Source: Rattus norvegicus
Taxonomy: Eukaryota > Chordata > Mammalia > Rodentia > Muridae
Assembly: GCF_036323735.1 (NCBI RefSeq)
Contig: NC_086033.1
Coordinates: 5,042,968 to 5,106,967, forward strand
Direction: 5' to 3'
Length of the DNA stretch: 64,000 nt
The notes beneath the pieces were generated by a model that had not been told where the DNA came from, ran no database searches, and was given only the letters and a program-made list of their open reading frames with translations. Positions 49,027 to 60,905 of the stretch are shown one piece after another; position 1 is the stretch's first letter; each line of letters begins with the position of its first letter. Position numbers and translations under genes: made by a program.

Positions 49027-49362
49027 CTAGAAGGAAGCCTCAGACTCCAAAGTAAGGTAATAGGATGTAATTCTGTATTTTCCCAGAAGATGGCGACATA
49101 GGATCCTTTTCACAAACTTGTTTCTCACTATCCTCTTAGTTCTGTCCAGCATGTCAGGAAAGTTCCGCAATGTGCTCTGTGACTGAAGATCCTTCTGCTT
49201 GCTGGAACTCGATTTGCTGCGTGGAATACTCTCGATCGGCGATGGGCGTCTGGGTCGGTGGACGGATTGACTCCAGGAACTGAGAATGAATGGACTGAGT
49301 TGAGCAGACATTGAATTCATCTGAGTGGTTGGCATCTCCAGAACCTGCAGCTTAGCATCCAT
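49027..49362 (-). other. Unidentified 111-codon open frame in copy B, closed in copy A
   Basis: The open minus-strand frame has Ser/Arg/Lys-rich motifs (SSSSKQKDLQSQSTLRN, DMLDRTKRIVRNKFV). The copy-A equivalent (about 11860-12145) is interrupted, for example by TAA where copy B has CAA. No family is recognised and it may be non-coding. Confidence 0.2.
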
Positions 49363-49972
49363 GGATCCAGGAGAGCACAGTGTGCAGGGCTGAAATCAGA
49401 TTCTGTAATGGAGAGGCGGAAGAAACTATGGTTTTGAAGTATTTGTTCTTTTTGAAAGCACAAAGTGGGAGATCAGTCAGTTATCCTCTTTTTGCAACAT
49501 CTTACTCTGAGCTGCAGGACATATCCTGGGGGATATTGCTTTCCATATTCAATGGGCTTTTCAGAAATTCCAGTTTCCTGAAACGGCATGGCCCTACTTT
49601 GGTGGACTGACTGGTAGGAAGTGGAAAGGTTCTCTGAGGGGCAGATGAGGAAAGGCCAAAAGAAGAGGAAAGAGACAGCTATGAAAGGGCTGCTGGTGGG
49701 TACAAGGAAACAACAAGCACATTTCTCAAAGCCCTATTTTACTATAGCACTGTGGGAAGCATAACCACAAGCTGACAGAAACAAATTGTTAAAATAAATA
49801 ATGCATTCGTTCCCATCCCCCAAACTACCTCGTTTTTATCCACCAAGGTCAATAGAAATTTAAGCCTCAAGTACACCTTCTCTTAAGGTTCCATACCTCA
49901 GCAGGCTGAAAAATCTGCCAACAGGCCTTGACCTACCTTGACTATGCCTAGCAGGCAGACCTTCTCTCTCTT

Positions 49973-49978
<6 letters not shown>

Positions 49979-50007
<29 letters not shown>

Positions 50008-50188
50008 TTTAAAGATTTATTCATTTATTATATATAAGTACACTGTAGCTGTCTTCAAATACACCAGAAGAGGGCATCGGATCTCTACAGATGGCTGTGA
50101 GCCACCATGTGGTTGCTGGGAATTGAACTCAGGACCTCTGGAAGAGTAGTCGGGTGCTCTCAACCACTGAGCCATCTCTCCAGCCCTT
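49979..50188 (-). mobile_element. B2 SINE, copy B only, with 17-bp target duplication
   Basis: Reverse B2 element: a poly-T stretch, TACACTGTAGCTGTCTTCA, the GAATTGAACTCAGGACCTCT box and ending CCATCTCTCCAGCCC. Perfect 17-bp repeats TTCTCTCTCTTTCTTTT flank it (49962-49978 and 50189-50205). Copy A has one such site at 12748-12764. Confidence 0.9.
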
Positions 50189-51957
50189 TTCTCTCTCTTT
50201 CTTTTCCTCTGTTTGAGAGCAGGAGCAAATGACTTTATACTGTGGGAGGATTTCCATTATCAACAAACATAAATTTTTCGAAGTCATTAAAGCTAGAAGG
50301 CCAATCATTGATGGACAGGTGTGGTCAGGTCATTCTACCTAAACTATCCCATGGAGAAAAGTAAAAGTGACAGCCATACCTGTGTTTAGGAAACAAGATG
50401 TCACAGGTGATTTGAATATGGGTGCTGTGTGGGAGAGAGGAGGTTATGAATCTAGCTGGAAAAGCCCACTCCACTTTTAGATGTGTTTTGAAAGACATAT
50501 AATAGAAATTTAACTGCAACAAAATTTTGTCAGCAAATGTGCTCTAATAATAGGTGGTTAGGTTTTGTGGGTCATATTGACACAGAAACTGGATTAATGG
50601 TAATATCTTGGGAAGTAGCTTGTGTTACAAGGAGAACTTCAGTTATCCCTTGCCTAGGCCATCTACTGTCTTCTCTTCTCTTTTTCCTCTTTCACTCTTC
50701 TATCTGGGCTGATGTAGCAAAAGGCTCTTCCCAGAGACAAGTCAAAGGAGAATTAAGGTGACATCTTTACCCTGTTTTCTTATACACACATTGGACTGCG
50801 AAGGCTGTGAGGGAACCAGGCGGGAGGAGACTGCAAAAGGCAGAAGGAAGCAGTGACTGCACTGGTCGTGTGTCCCATTCTGTCACAGAAGCATTTTAAG
50901 AAAGGAGGGTTCCATTGGCTCAGAGTCGGGAAGCACAGACTCCATCCTAGAAGGGGTGAGTGTAGCCGTGAGAGGTGCAGTTGGTAGAAGTGGACTGGCT
51001 GGCAGGATGTGAATGAGACTCTTACCATGTGGGTGGAGCAGGGAGCAGAAATAGGGAAATTCTAGCTCTTAGCTTCCTCTCTGTGCCATTCAGTGAAGGC
51101 ACCTGGCCTGAGAGTTATGGTGTTACCACCATTCAGAGTGAGCTTTACGTCAATTCTCTCCCCAAAACCCCTCAGAGCGACATTCAAAGGCCTGCTTCAC
51201 TAACACACTAGGCACTTTTTACCTTCCTCAAGTTGTCAGTGACCAGCAGCAGAGCAAGGCAAGAAGGTTGCACGGCCATTTAGAGGGAGGAATCAAGGAG
51301 TGGTATCCGTGCAAGCCAGAAGAGACCTACAGGAAAGCTGGACATCAAAGAGCCACACACATTCTCTCATGGATTCTCATGGTTTTCCCAGGGTGAGATT
51401 CAGATGCATGTGGTAGCTAAAGGCATTTCTGGCTGAAGCCGGTTTTCCTATGTGACATTAGGAAACAGTTGTAATAAAAGAAAGTTTCAAACAGCAAACT
51501 GTTCTGATTCTGATGGACACAAGTCTGATACTAGGCTGGAATTCTCTTCATAACTTTCGATACTTTTGAAAATAAAGGATAGATAGTATAATGTACTCGA
51601 ATCCTAAAATACTGTGAAGTATGCATTTCATAAATATGCATTACATGATATTCAGTTGAAATTGCTGGGAATTGTACTTTCTTCTATCCCTATAACCACT
51701 TGGCTCTGGACAGAATTACTAAAGAATATGATGACTTGGGCTGTGTGTGTCTCTGTGTGTCTTTGTGTGTTCTGTGCTTGTGTTTATGTGTGTCTCTGTG
51801 TTTCTTTAGGTATTTATGTGTTTATATATTTATGTGAAAATGGAGGCTCTGTCAACTTATGGTATTTTTCACAGTAGCTATTGTCCACAGTGTTTTATGA
51901 GATGAAGTCTTCATTATGGCAGATGGAGTCAGAGAGACTACAGAAAGATCAAAGTAT

Positions 51958-52053
51958 GGGGTTGGGGATTTAGCTTAGTTGTAGACGCTTGCCTAGAAAC
52001 CGCAAGGCCCTGGATTCGGTCCCCAGCTCCGGAAAAGAAAAAAAAAAAAAGAA
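51958..52053 (+). mobile_element. ID SINE with 16-bp target duplication, copy B
   Basis: Full-length ID element (GGGGTTGGGGATTTAGCTTAG to CCCCAGCTCCGG plus A-rich tail) flanked by the perfect 16-bp repeat AGAAAGATCAAAGTAT at 51942-51957 and 52054-52069. It lies in the copy B-specific segment, about 370 bp before the Smim14 ORF. Confidence 0.9.
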
Positions 52054-52079
52054 AGAAAGATCAAAGTATAGAGGAAGGG

Positions 52080-52262
52080 GCAGGGAAGATATCACAGCAG
52101 TTGAAATCACTTACTGTTCTTCCAGAGGATCTGGAATTGGTTCCTGGTAACCATACAAAGACTAACACCAACCTCGATAGGCAAAGCTGTCTCCCAGATT
52201 CTGCCCACACTTGACAACCTCGTGATCCACCCATACAAAAGGCAAAACGCAGATCCGGGTCT
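52080..52262 (+). mobile_element. B4-like SINE, copy B-specific segment
   Basis: Degenerate plus-oriented SINE (CACTTACTGTTCTTCCAGAG and TTCCTGGTAACCATACA blocks) directly upstream of the Smim14 5'UTR-like sequence. Confidence 0.45.
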
Positions 52263-52430
52263 AGTGGCTAAGAGTGACATTGACTATCTAATCCGGAGGG
52301 GAGGAGGGTGGCGGCCAGCAGCAGCCGCAGCGACAGGGGCGTCCAGAATACTCCAGGCCACCTCCCTCCCCACCCACCACTTGTTTGGGTGGCTTTAAAG
52401 AGTTGAGTAAAATCAAGCTGGTAACCAACC

Positions 52431-52730
52431 ATGACTGAAGGAGGATTTGATCCCTGTGAATGTATTTGCTCTCGTGAACGCGCCATGAGAAGACTCATCA
52501 ATCTGCTCCGGCAGTCCCGGGCCTATTGTACCGACACAGAATGCCTTCGGGAATTGCCAGGGCCCTCCGGTGACAGTGGCATCAGCATCACTGTGATCTT
52601 GATGGCCTGGATGGTGATCGCTGTGCTCCTCTTTCTACTGAGGCCTCCTAACCTGAGAGGCTTCAGCCTTCCTGGAAAGCCCTCCAGTCCTCACAGTGGA
52701 CAGGTCCCGCCAGCCCCTCCTGTGGGCTAA
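52431..52730 (+). CDS. Smim14: Smim14 retrocopy with intact ORF (99 aa)
   Basis: A single uninterrupted ORF matches small integral membrane protein 14 in full length (99 aa). The cysteine-rich start is MTEGGFDPCECICS, followed by RRLINLLRQS, a single hydrophobic membrane segment at about residues 50-70 (ISITVILMAWMVIAVLLFLL), and a Pro-rich tail ending PPAPPVG. SMIM14 is an ER-associated single-pass membrane protein in mammals. About 160 bp of GC-rich 5'UTR-like sequence precedes the ATG, and at least 200 bp of 3'UTR-like sequence follows. Introns are absent, so this is a retrocopy rather than the parent locus. Substitutions (for example Ala2 to Thr, SHEHAM-type to SRERAM) are conservative and no stop is seen. 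It is absent from copy A. Expression and function are unknown. Confidence 0.8.
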   Translation: MTEGGFDPCECICSRERAMRRLINLLRQSRAYCTDTECLRELPGPSGDSGISITVILMAWMVIAVLLFLLRPPNLRGFSLPGKPSSPHSGQVPPAPPVG

Positions 52731-53702
52731 CATCCTGGTGTGGGAAGCAGCGATTGTTTGACACCCTGCAGGACCGAACGACTGCAGAGAACCTGGCACT
52801 ACCTGTCTCTCCTTTTCCATCTGCAGTTTGGATGGTATTGTTTTCATGAGCTTCTAGAAGTTTCACTTGCCAACTGCCTTTGTTTCCTGTGTTGCCACAG
52901 TCCTTGTTTACAGTATACCTGAGTAAACGATTTCTTTGAAAAGTCGAGGGCTATGTTGGTTGGCCTAGGCTTAAACATTCCACTCGTTCTCCCTGGAACA
53001 CTGACCATAGCGTCTGTGGTGGTTTCTGGCCCAACTGAAGGAAAATTAAGGTTTCTGCATTTAAGTATTTTAAGTTGTTTGGATAGATTTTAATTCTTTT
53101 TATAAGGTATTTATTCTGGGTTGTCTGGTATGAATGACAGAACCATGCTGTAGTCACTTTACTGTGGCAGTTTACCTGTGGGTGGCAGTTTTCTGTAGTC
53201 CTTGACACTGATGCTTTAGATCATTTTCCTTACAAAGTCCAGCTGGCTTATATGGCTAGAATAGGAAAATCGATTTGGTTGTTTAATGATTTTTTAAAAT
53301 AATTCCCATTAAAAATTTCTGATGTTAATACTTTAAATAAACATGATTGATTAATATTTTTAAAAGAGGTAAAACACTCAGAGACCTAGAAAACCATGGA
53401 TGGCTTCCTCTTTAGTCAACTGGAGCCACAAAAATGTCAGAATCACAGAGCCAATCAGAAATCACCTGAAACCAGACACTACAGAAATGATCTCATTTAT
53501 ATAGAAAGAATTGGCTGATGGGAAAGGATAAGCAAAGTTGCTCACCACAACCATGAAAGGACTCTTCACAACTGGGCATAGTGACTCAAAGTGCCAATTT
53601 CAGTGCCTGGGTACATTCCTACAGGATCAAGCCCACCCTCTTCCATCCAGTAAGTCCATGACATTTAGGTCTGCCAGATTAAACTGAGAAGTCCTATTTT
53701 TC

Positions 53703-53884
53703 CTTTTTTTTACTATATAATATCTACTTGTGAGTACATTGTAGTTATCTTCAAACACACCAGAAGAGTGTATCAGATCACATTGCAGAGTTCTGTAAGT
53801 ACCCATGTGGTTGTTGGGATTTGAACTCAGGATCTCTGGGAGAGCAATTGGTACTCTTAATCCGTGAAGCATCTCTCCAACCCC
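53703..53884 (-). mobile_element. B2/B3-type SINE, copy B
   Basis: Counterpart of 16158-16338. Confidence 0.75.
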
Positions 53885-54145
53885 TGACAGATCCTGTGGC
53901 AACATACTGACTAAAATTCTCTGTACATTCATTCAAAGAGTTAATATTTCCAGGCTTGAATGACAATGGTACATTTATAACTTAAATGAAGTATTTCATA
54001 AGTGACACTGGTCTCAGATATTGAAGTGGTGGGTGAACTATCAGAAATAGAAGGATGCTGCAGGCCCCTGTATATCTATGCAGGATAGCAGTAGATGTAA
54101 TTGCACTTTTTATATATAATACACATAGCTTTCCAAACCTATTTA

Positions 54146-54333
54146 TTTTTATTTTAGTTTGTTTAAGATTTATGACGTATAGAGCATTCTGCCTGCATGC
54201 ATGCTTGCAGACCAGAAGAGGGCGCCAGATCTCACTGTAGATGGTTGTGAGCCACTATGTGGTTGCTGGGAATTGAACTCAGGACCTCTGGAACAGTAGC
54301 CAGTATTAAGTGTGGAACCACCTCTCCGGCACC
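54146..54333 (-). mobile_element. Second B2/B3-type SINE, copy B
   Basis: Counterpart of 16601-16785. Confidence 0.75.
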
Positions 54334-57069
54334 ATTACTTCTATTCTAATCTGCCTGGTGTCTCCAGCAATTTTCTTGTGGATGTTCTCTTGGCATGATA
54401 AAGTTTGATTTTAACCTGTGCGCTCAGAAGGGACACACATCTGCAATGACATGTTCATTTGGGGTTTTGTATTTGTAATCCAAGATCTTTTTGTTTGTAT
54501 TTAGCATGGAACTATCTATGTAAACAAGGATGTTCTACTCCCTGCCTCTGCCCTCCTGCTTGAACTCTTGAAGTAACAGTGGACCACCACCATGAAAAAT
54601 CACAAAAAATCCACAAAAAAGCAATTAAGTACCTACTAGGGCGTTATGAAATATACTATCACCTTAGATGATTCACGGCATGGCGTATAGATTAACAACT
54701 TGTAGCTGGGTATTTCGAGGCATTGTTCCATTGGACTAGACAGAAGACTCTGGCATGAATTTTCTAATGGCGCTAAGTGCCCTTTCATTTTTCTGAAAGT
54801 CTTTTGGACTTATGCCAGAGTGAGGGATGTGCACGAATCTCACTGGATATTAAGTGTCCATTTCCTTTAAAGCTGAGGTTGGGTTTCTTTCGAGAGAGGA
54901 GTGCTTGTGACTGGGATGATTCAGGTCTCCTCCAGCCAAGGCAACTGTGGGAGAAGACATCACTCAGGTGCACTAAATTCTCACTTCCACAAGCTGGCAC
55001 CCCATACCTAGCAAAACATATCCTCATTTCTTCAGGACAAACATGTAACACCATTTGGGTAGAAGGGGTCAGAACAAGACCACTCTTCTGTTTCCCTTTT
55101 ATTTATTAAGTGGTGATCACCCTTATAGACAGCAGACTGCTGTGGTCAGAATGGAGGAAGGTGATAATTTAAGGCCCGTCACTAGTAGGAATTAAAAGTT
55201 GACATTTTTATCCACAGATAGTATACTAACATTTATGAAAATTCCAAGGATATAATCATTAAGGAAAATTTGCAAGCTGATTGCCCATTAATTATTATAT
55301 ATCAATTGTATAAAAAAATCAAAGAAAAGCTATTGCTAAGGAGTACTGATCAAAAAGACTGCATATTTTTATTTTTTCATTTTAACTTGGTTTCAAATGG
55401 CGTGTGTGTGTTCCTACATTTTAAATTGATGTCAACAACGAGAAACTGTCCAGAGGGATAAAAAGAAATGATAGAAGAGGTGAGGAAAGGAAGGACAATG
55501 GTATTGAGAGGCAGAGATTGGCGCAATATATGGTGTATACATATATGAAAATTAGACACACACACAAACACACAGACACACACACTCACACACACACTTG
55601 TGCAATAGCAGCAAGGTCCTTAGCAGGTAAAAGAACTTGCTACCCTAGTATGATTATCTGAGTTCAATACCTGGGACCCATGGTACAAACATGGACTGAA
55701 TATGTGGCACATATGTGCACAGACACACACATATCCACTGGCAAAGAAAACTTTGAAAATTCATAAGCATTTGACTTTAGAGGCACAAGGATCAGGAGTT
55801 GGGAATGAGGTCACCCCAACATTCACTTACCTCAGAAAACCCAAGAACTGAAATTGAGCTAAGCTAATGAGTCCGATTAAAGTGTGGCAAATGCAAGAAA
55901 AAAGAGTTTTAATGTGCAAATATGCATGGCATAAACCACAACAAATATTAGGTTAGAAATATCAAATTGCTGGTCCTTTATATTAGTTGATAGAAAGAAA
56001 GTAACAAAGAAACAAAAAAGAGAGAAAAGAAACTAAATGACAAACTTATGAAGGGAAGTAGAAGCCATCAAAATAAAGGCAGGGAATGAAAGAAAATGGG
56101 CTGGGGTGCCATGCTTGAAGGAGGAAAAGACTTTAGACTCTCTGCTCTGATGAAGCTGACTAAGGTGGTGCCTGCTGGTCCTTCACAGGCGCTTTTGCGC
56201 TGCCTGCTCAGCTTGGGCACAGTTGTTTGTCCTCGTGTATTCTGTGCGGTTTCCAGGTAAGGCGGGCAGTGGGAGAGCCAGGTCTCCAGCTAACTGGCTA
56301 AGCTGCTCTGCTTCAGAGCACAGGGTGCTTTGTTGCAGCTTGAGCAGGAGCTGCTGAGTCTGCACAGCCGCTGCCACAATGTTTCCACCACACTCCTGCT
56401 TTCCTCCCCTGAGAAATCCCCTCCGGAGTCAGGTTTGCTGCTTGCTGTTGTCCTGAACCGCTGCCAAAGGAAAACAAGCTCATTCCTGAAGAACTATTGC
56501 TGAACAGGTCCTCTTCCCCCATATCCTAATAACTTTTCTCTTCCATTACCTATGATGTGGGCTACTTATTAAAAGTAGTTTGCAAAAAACTTTGCCTCCA
56601 TCCTGCTGTAGTAGAAATAAGAAAAAAGCAAGCAGGTCCTTTTGTACAAAATACTTTATCAGAGGTCTTAAGCTCCTCAGGCTTCCTCAAAGAAGCTCTG
56701 AAGGCAATTTTAGGAAGTATCTAATAATATTGTATGTGATAAAAGAAGGGAGGCCCTTGGGTCAACAAAAATCCAACTTTATTAGTCTGCTCTCTTAGTC
56801 TTCATTGAATCTATCCAGGCTCTTCTGGCTTTTAGAGTCTCTGGGAGAAGTAATGTGTGATTCTCATAGGAGGACTGACTTTGTATGTTACCAGTACTTT
56901 TTCCCTTGCAGCTTTTATTACACTTATTTGTTCTCCATCTTCACTGTCTTAGGAAATATATGCCCAGGGGAATTTCTTTTCGACTCCAGTCTATTTCATA
57001 CTGTGTGCTCCTTTTACTTTGATGAGTCTCTTGTTTAAGTTAAGGACATTTTCTTCTATGATTTTGTTG

Positions 57070-57735
57070 AGAATTTTTGTTTGTTTGTTTGTTGGTTGGT
57101 TTTTGTTTTTGTTTTTTGTTTTATTTGCCTTTGACCCGTTTATTTTCATCCTTCCTATATACTTTATTGTCTTTATTATATTTGTTATTTTGCAGAAAAA
57201 TCCTATTTCTTGGATGTTTTCTTCCAGGATTGACCTCCTTCCTTCCTTTCTTCCTTTGCTTTTCCTTTATTCCTTTCCCCCTCCACTCTTTTCCTCCCTT
57301 TGGATTTAAGATTTCCTCTATCTACGTATCCATTCCTTCTATCATCTCTTCAATGCCTGAGGTTCTCTATTCCATCTGTTGGAGTCTGTTATTAAGGTCT
57401 GCCTCTGAGAGACTATTTGAGTTCCTACATTTTACTCATCCACATCTCTCCCTTTATGTTTCCTTCATTCATTTCCTTTCACAGTTATTGTTTTCACACA
57501 TTTCTTTACTTTCTCTTTAAAGGCCTCTCCCATATGTGCAAATGCTGTTTTACAGTCTTTTTTATTCTTGTTCTTCAATCATGTTGACATATTCAGGGCC
57601 TTCTGTCACAGTGTTGATGGGCTCTAATAGAGATTTGAATGCCCTGGCTGTTACTGGTTGTGTTTGTATGCTGGTCTGTAGTTATCTGGGGTTGGGAAGA
57701 TTGTAATTCTAGGTGCTGAATCTGGTTTTGTGTGT
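57070..57735 (-). mobile_element. Probable old L1 fragment, copy B
   Basis: Counterpart of 19540-20215, a little shorter through small deletions. Confidence 0.4.
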
Positions 57736-58225
57736 AGAAAGTATTTGATCCCAACCATGGATTTCTGCCCATCCTTTGCCCAGTTAGTTTCTGGATAAAA
57801 GATTCACACTAGCTTTATATCTATGATAATCCTTAATTAGCACAAGAACTGGGCAGATAGCTATCCTCTATACTATTATGCATATTTTTCCAATAATTCT
57901 GTTATATAATTTGCCATGGTTTTTTCTGGGATGCTTTAAACTCCAATTAGCCCACTCACATGTCCATTATTTAAAGATTCTTACCTCCTGGTGGCTTCTC
58001 CTCTATTTATGTTCTTCTTTCTACCCCGTCTGTCATGGTCTCCCACCCCCAATTGGAACCACCAGGGAACACCTATCTTAATTCTGCACAGCTTTTGACT
58101 ATAGGCTTTTTTATTTACAATTCAGAAATAACTTGGAGGTAAGGTCACATAAGAGTATGCATTGGTGTTTTCTTTCTTTCGTTTGTTGTTGTTATTGTTG
58201 CTGCTGCTCCTGTTTTTATTTTGTC

Positions 58226-58315
58226 TTTTTTTTTTTTTTCAGAGCTGAGAACCATATCCAGGGCCTTACGCTTGTTAGGCAAGTGCTCTACCACTGAGCT
58301 AAATCCCCAACCCCG
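58226..58315 (-). mobile_element. ID SINE, copy B
   Basis: Counterpart of 20665-20749, with a longer poly-T and several substitutions. Confidence 0.85.
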
Positions 58316-58734
58316 TTGCTGCTGTTTTTAATTTGTCTTTGTTGGTTTGGTTGGTTGGTTGGTTGGTTGGTTTTTGAGACAGTGTTTTTCTACTGTACTA
58401 GCATTTTCAAAAGCCAGTTGCTTGATTAAGATATCTGGGGTCAGAGAAAGGCCTGAGTGTTAGTATTCTGCTAGCAGCCTTCTGATGGAGAACTCACAAC
58501 TCCTACAGCACCACACCTGCTTAGAGGGTGACACGTCCCCACCTTAAAGATATTGAACTAAACATCTGAACCTATAAGCCAGCCCCAATTAAATGTTGTC
58601 CTTTATAAGACTTACTTTGGTCATGCTATATGTTCTCAGCAGTAAAACCCTAACTTCACGGTCCTCGGAAGGATCATTTCCCCAATGTAGGGGACTGCCA
58701 GGGTGTTGAGGGCACATAATTTAGGGCAAACATA

Positions 58735-59869
58735 GTCATGAGCCTATTGAGTAGCGCTGACCTTAAGTATTAAATTATCATTTTCAGTTCTGTAATAGCT
58801 GCCAACTGTAGGCTGGATACAATGGGAGCTAGAATGCCATATACATCCAGTATAGGGCAAAGGGAAGGAGCATCATCCAGTCCCACCAGTCTCTAAGGCT
58901 AATTTAGTTAAGGTCTAATTTAGAGTTCTATTTATCCTTTCTACCTGCCCTTAACTGTGGGGATGATATGCATGATGAAGCTTCCAATTTGTCCCCAAGA
59001 TCTTAGTTAGTCACTGACATTTCTGAAATATGAAGGCAGGCCCATTATCTGGTCCTATTACTTTAGGTGCTTCAAATCTGGGAAAATCTCTTCTGGTATC
59101 TCTATCCGTCTATCCAGGAGGAATTGTCCACAAAAACCAGCAGGTATTTTGAGCCATGTCTTTCTTCCTTAATCTCTATAAAATCAATTTTCCCAGTAGA
59201 GGCCTCCAGGCTCTTACCTCTCAGTCAGGAGTTTGGATATTTGGGGTGACTGGGAGTGTTGCTCAGCTGATAAGCTTTAAAGTTTGTCATTCGTTTTACT
59301 CCCAAGTGAGTGACTCTGTGGATCTTTCTGAGAAGAGTTCTTGTTAAAGAGATGGATAATATTAGCTTACATTCAGTCGATATCACCATCCCATTTAATT
59401 TCTTTTTCTCCATATATCAGTTGATCTAGGTGGTTCAGATAGAACAGTATCCAATCTAGAGATGCTGTTTTCTTTAAGACTATGTCCTTAGCGGCCTTGT
59501 TAGCCCATGTGTTATCTCTAGCCATTGGTTTCTTTTTCCATGATGAGGGCTTGTGTTAATGTTATTAGCTTGGCCCTTTGAATTCAAGTGTCTGGAGGAA
59601 CAGACTGAGTCCAGACTACCTCCATTTCCAGTGTCACCACTGCCCCTGCTCTCCTCTGACACTCATGGGTAAAGCTGCTTTTGTTAATAAACCAGATCTG
59701 TTCTGTCTCTGGCAGAGGAGAATCACTTTGATGGAGTGGACAGTCCAAGTCAGGGTCGGGCAGCAGAATTGCACGGTTCGGGGAAACAGGTGGCTGGAAA
59801 ATATGTAAGCCATGGTAAATTGAGAAAGTCTGAAAATGAAGCCTGTAGGCATTACTGAACAACAATCAG

Positions 59870-59921
<52 letters not shown>

Positions 59922-60560
59922 TGAGTCGCAAAGTTAACTTATCCGCATCTTTATCCAACAATGCTGTGGCAACAATAATAAGCAGGCAATCCTGCTGTCA
60001 CTGAGTCCAGTTTCTATGATAAATAAGCCATTGGCCATTTCTATGGTAGTCTTTTCTCCTGGATCCATGGCTTTGTTGGCTAGAGGGGCTCTAATTAATT
60101 CTTCTTGTCTAATCTGCACTCTTCTATAATCTTTGCAACTTTCATTAGCTTGTATCTGTAACTTTTATCTAATATTTGGCACTAACTAATTGAAGAAAGC
60201 CCTGTACTAGAGTTCTCTGTTTTCTCTTATTTAATATCATATCTAAACACTGGCAAATTATTGTTCAAACCTGCTTACAGAGCCTGGTGGCAAATCTGGA
60301 GGAGATCCCTAACCCTTACACCCATTAAATAACCAATCTGGGTGGGTTCCCTGTGGGCCCAAGGGCCAGTTTCTTGGCCTATGTCTGTGGTGAAGAGAAC
60401 CTGTATGAACTTTTCGGGGGAGTTGGTGTCATGTCCTGAATACAGTTTATTCTACATTATGCCATCTTGTGGCTGGTCCCTCAGGGGAAGAGATGCCTCA
60501 ACATGAGCCTACCAGAGGCATCCCCTTTCTTTATATAAAATAAATCTTTTTCATCTTAAA
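58735..60560 (-). mobile_element. Gammaretrovirus-like (ERV1) pol remnant, copy B
   Basis: Counterpart of the copy-A remnant with the same order of RNase H (about 59520-59800) and integrase (about 58800-59170) on the minus strand, and the same kind of stops and frameshifts. It is interrupted by a (GT)n tract at 59872-59920. Confidence 0.65.
59872..59920. repeat. (GT)n microsatellite, copy B
   Basis: About 24 GT units, nearly pure. Counterpart of 22848-22907. Confidence 0.95.
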
Positions 60561-60825
60561 AACTCAGAGACCACATTTACTCGGACAGGGAGCATGCATT
60601 TCTCTTGGCAAGAAGGATATTCATTTACTGAACAAAAGATGTGAGCAGGAGTCAGTTGCAAACTCTGTTAATGGATACATATGACCACTTGGGGCCTCTC
60701 CTGTCATGGACCCTGGATGCCAGACTGCACTGTGTCTGCCCTAGGCAGAAGGAGAGGGGAAGAGGGGATAAACCGGTGAGAAATGTAAAACCTGGAGCTG
60801 GTCCTGAGGGAAAAAGAAACTCAAC

Positions 60826-60905
60826 AAATGACTGCTGAGAATTGAACTCAGGACATCTGGAAGAGCAGTCAGTGTTCTTAACCATTGAGCCATCTCTCCA
60901 GCCCC
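60826..60905 (-). mobile_element. Truncated B2-type SINE, copy B
   Basis: Counterpart of 23811-23890. Confidence 0.75.

Larger units (their letters stand above)
51912..53105. other. Copy B-specific segment containing the Smim14 retrocopy
   Basis: Homology to copy A stops at 51911 and resumes at 53106. The 1194-bp segment holds, in order: a short unique flank, an ID SINE with target duplication, a B4-like SINE, the Smim14 5'UTR-like region, the ORF and its 3'UTR-like tail. At the same place copy A has an unrelated 1040-bp segment. Confidence 0.8.
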
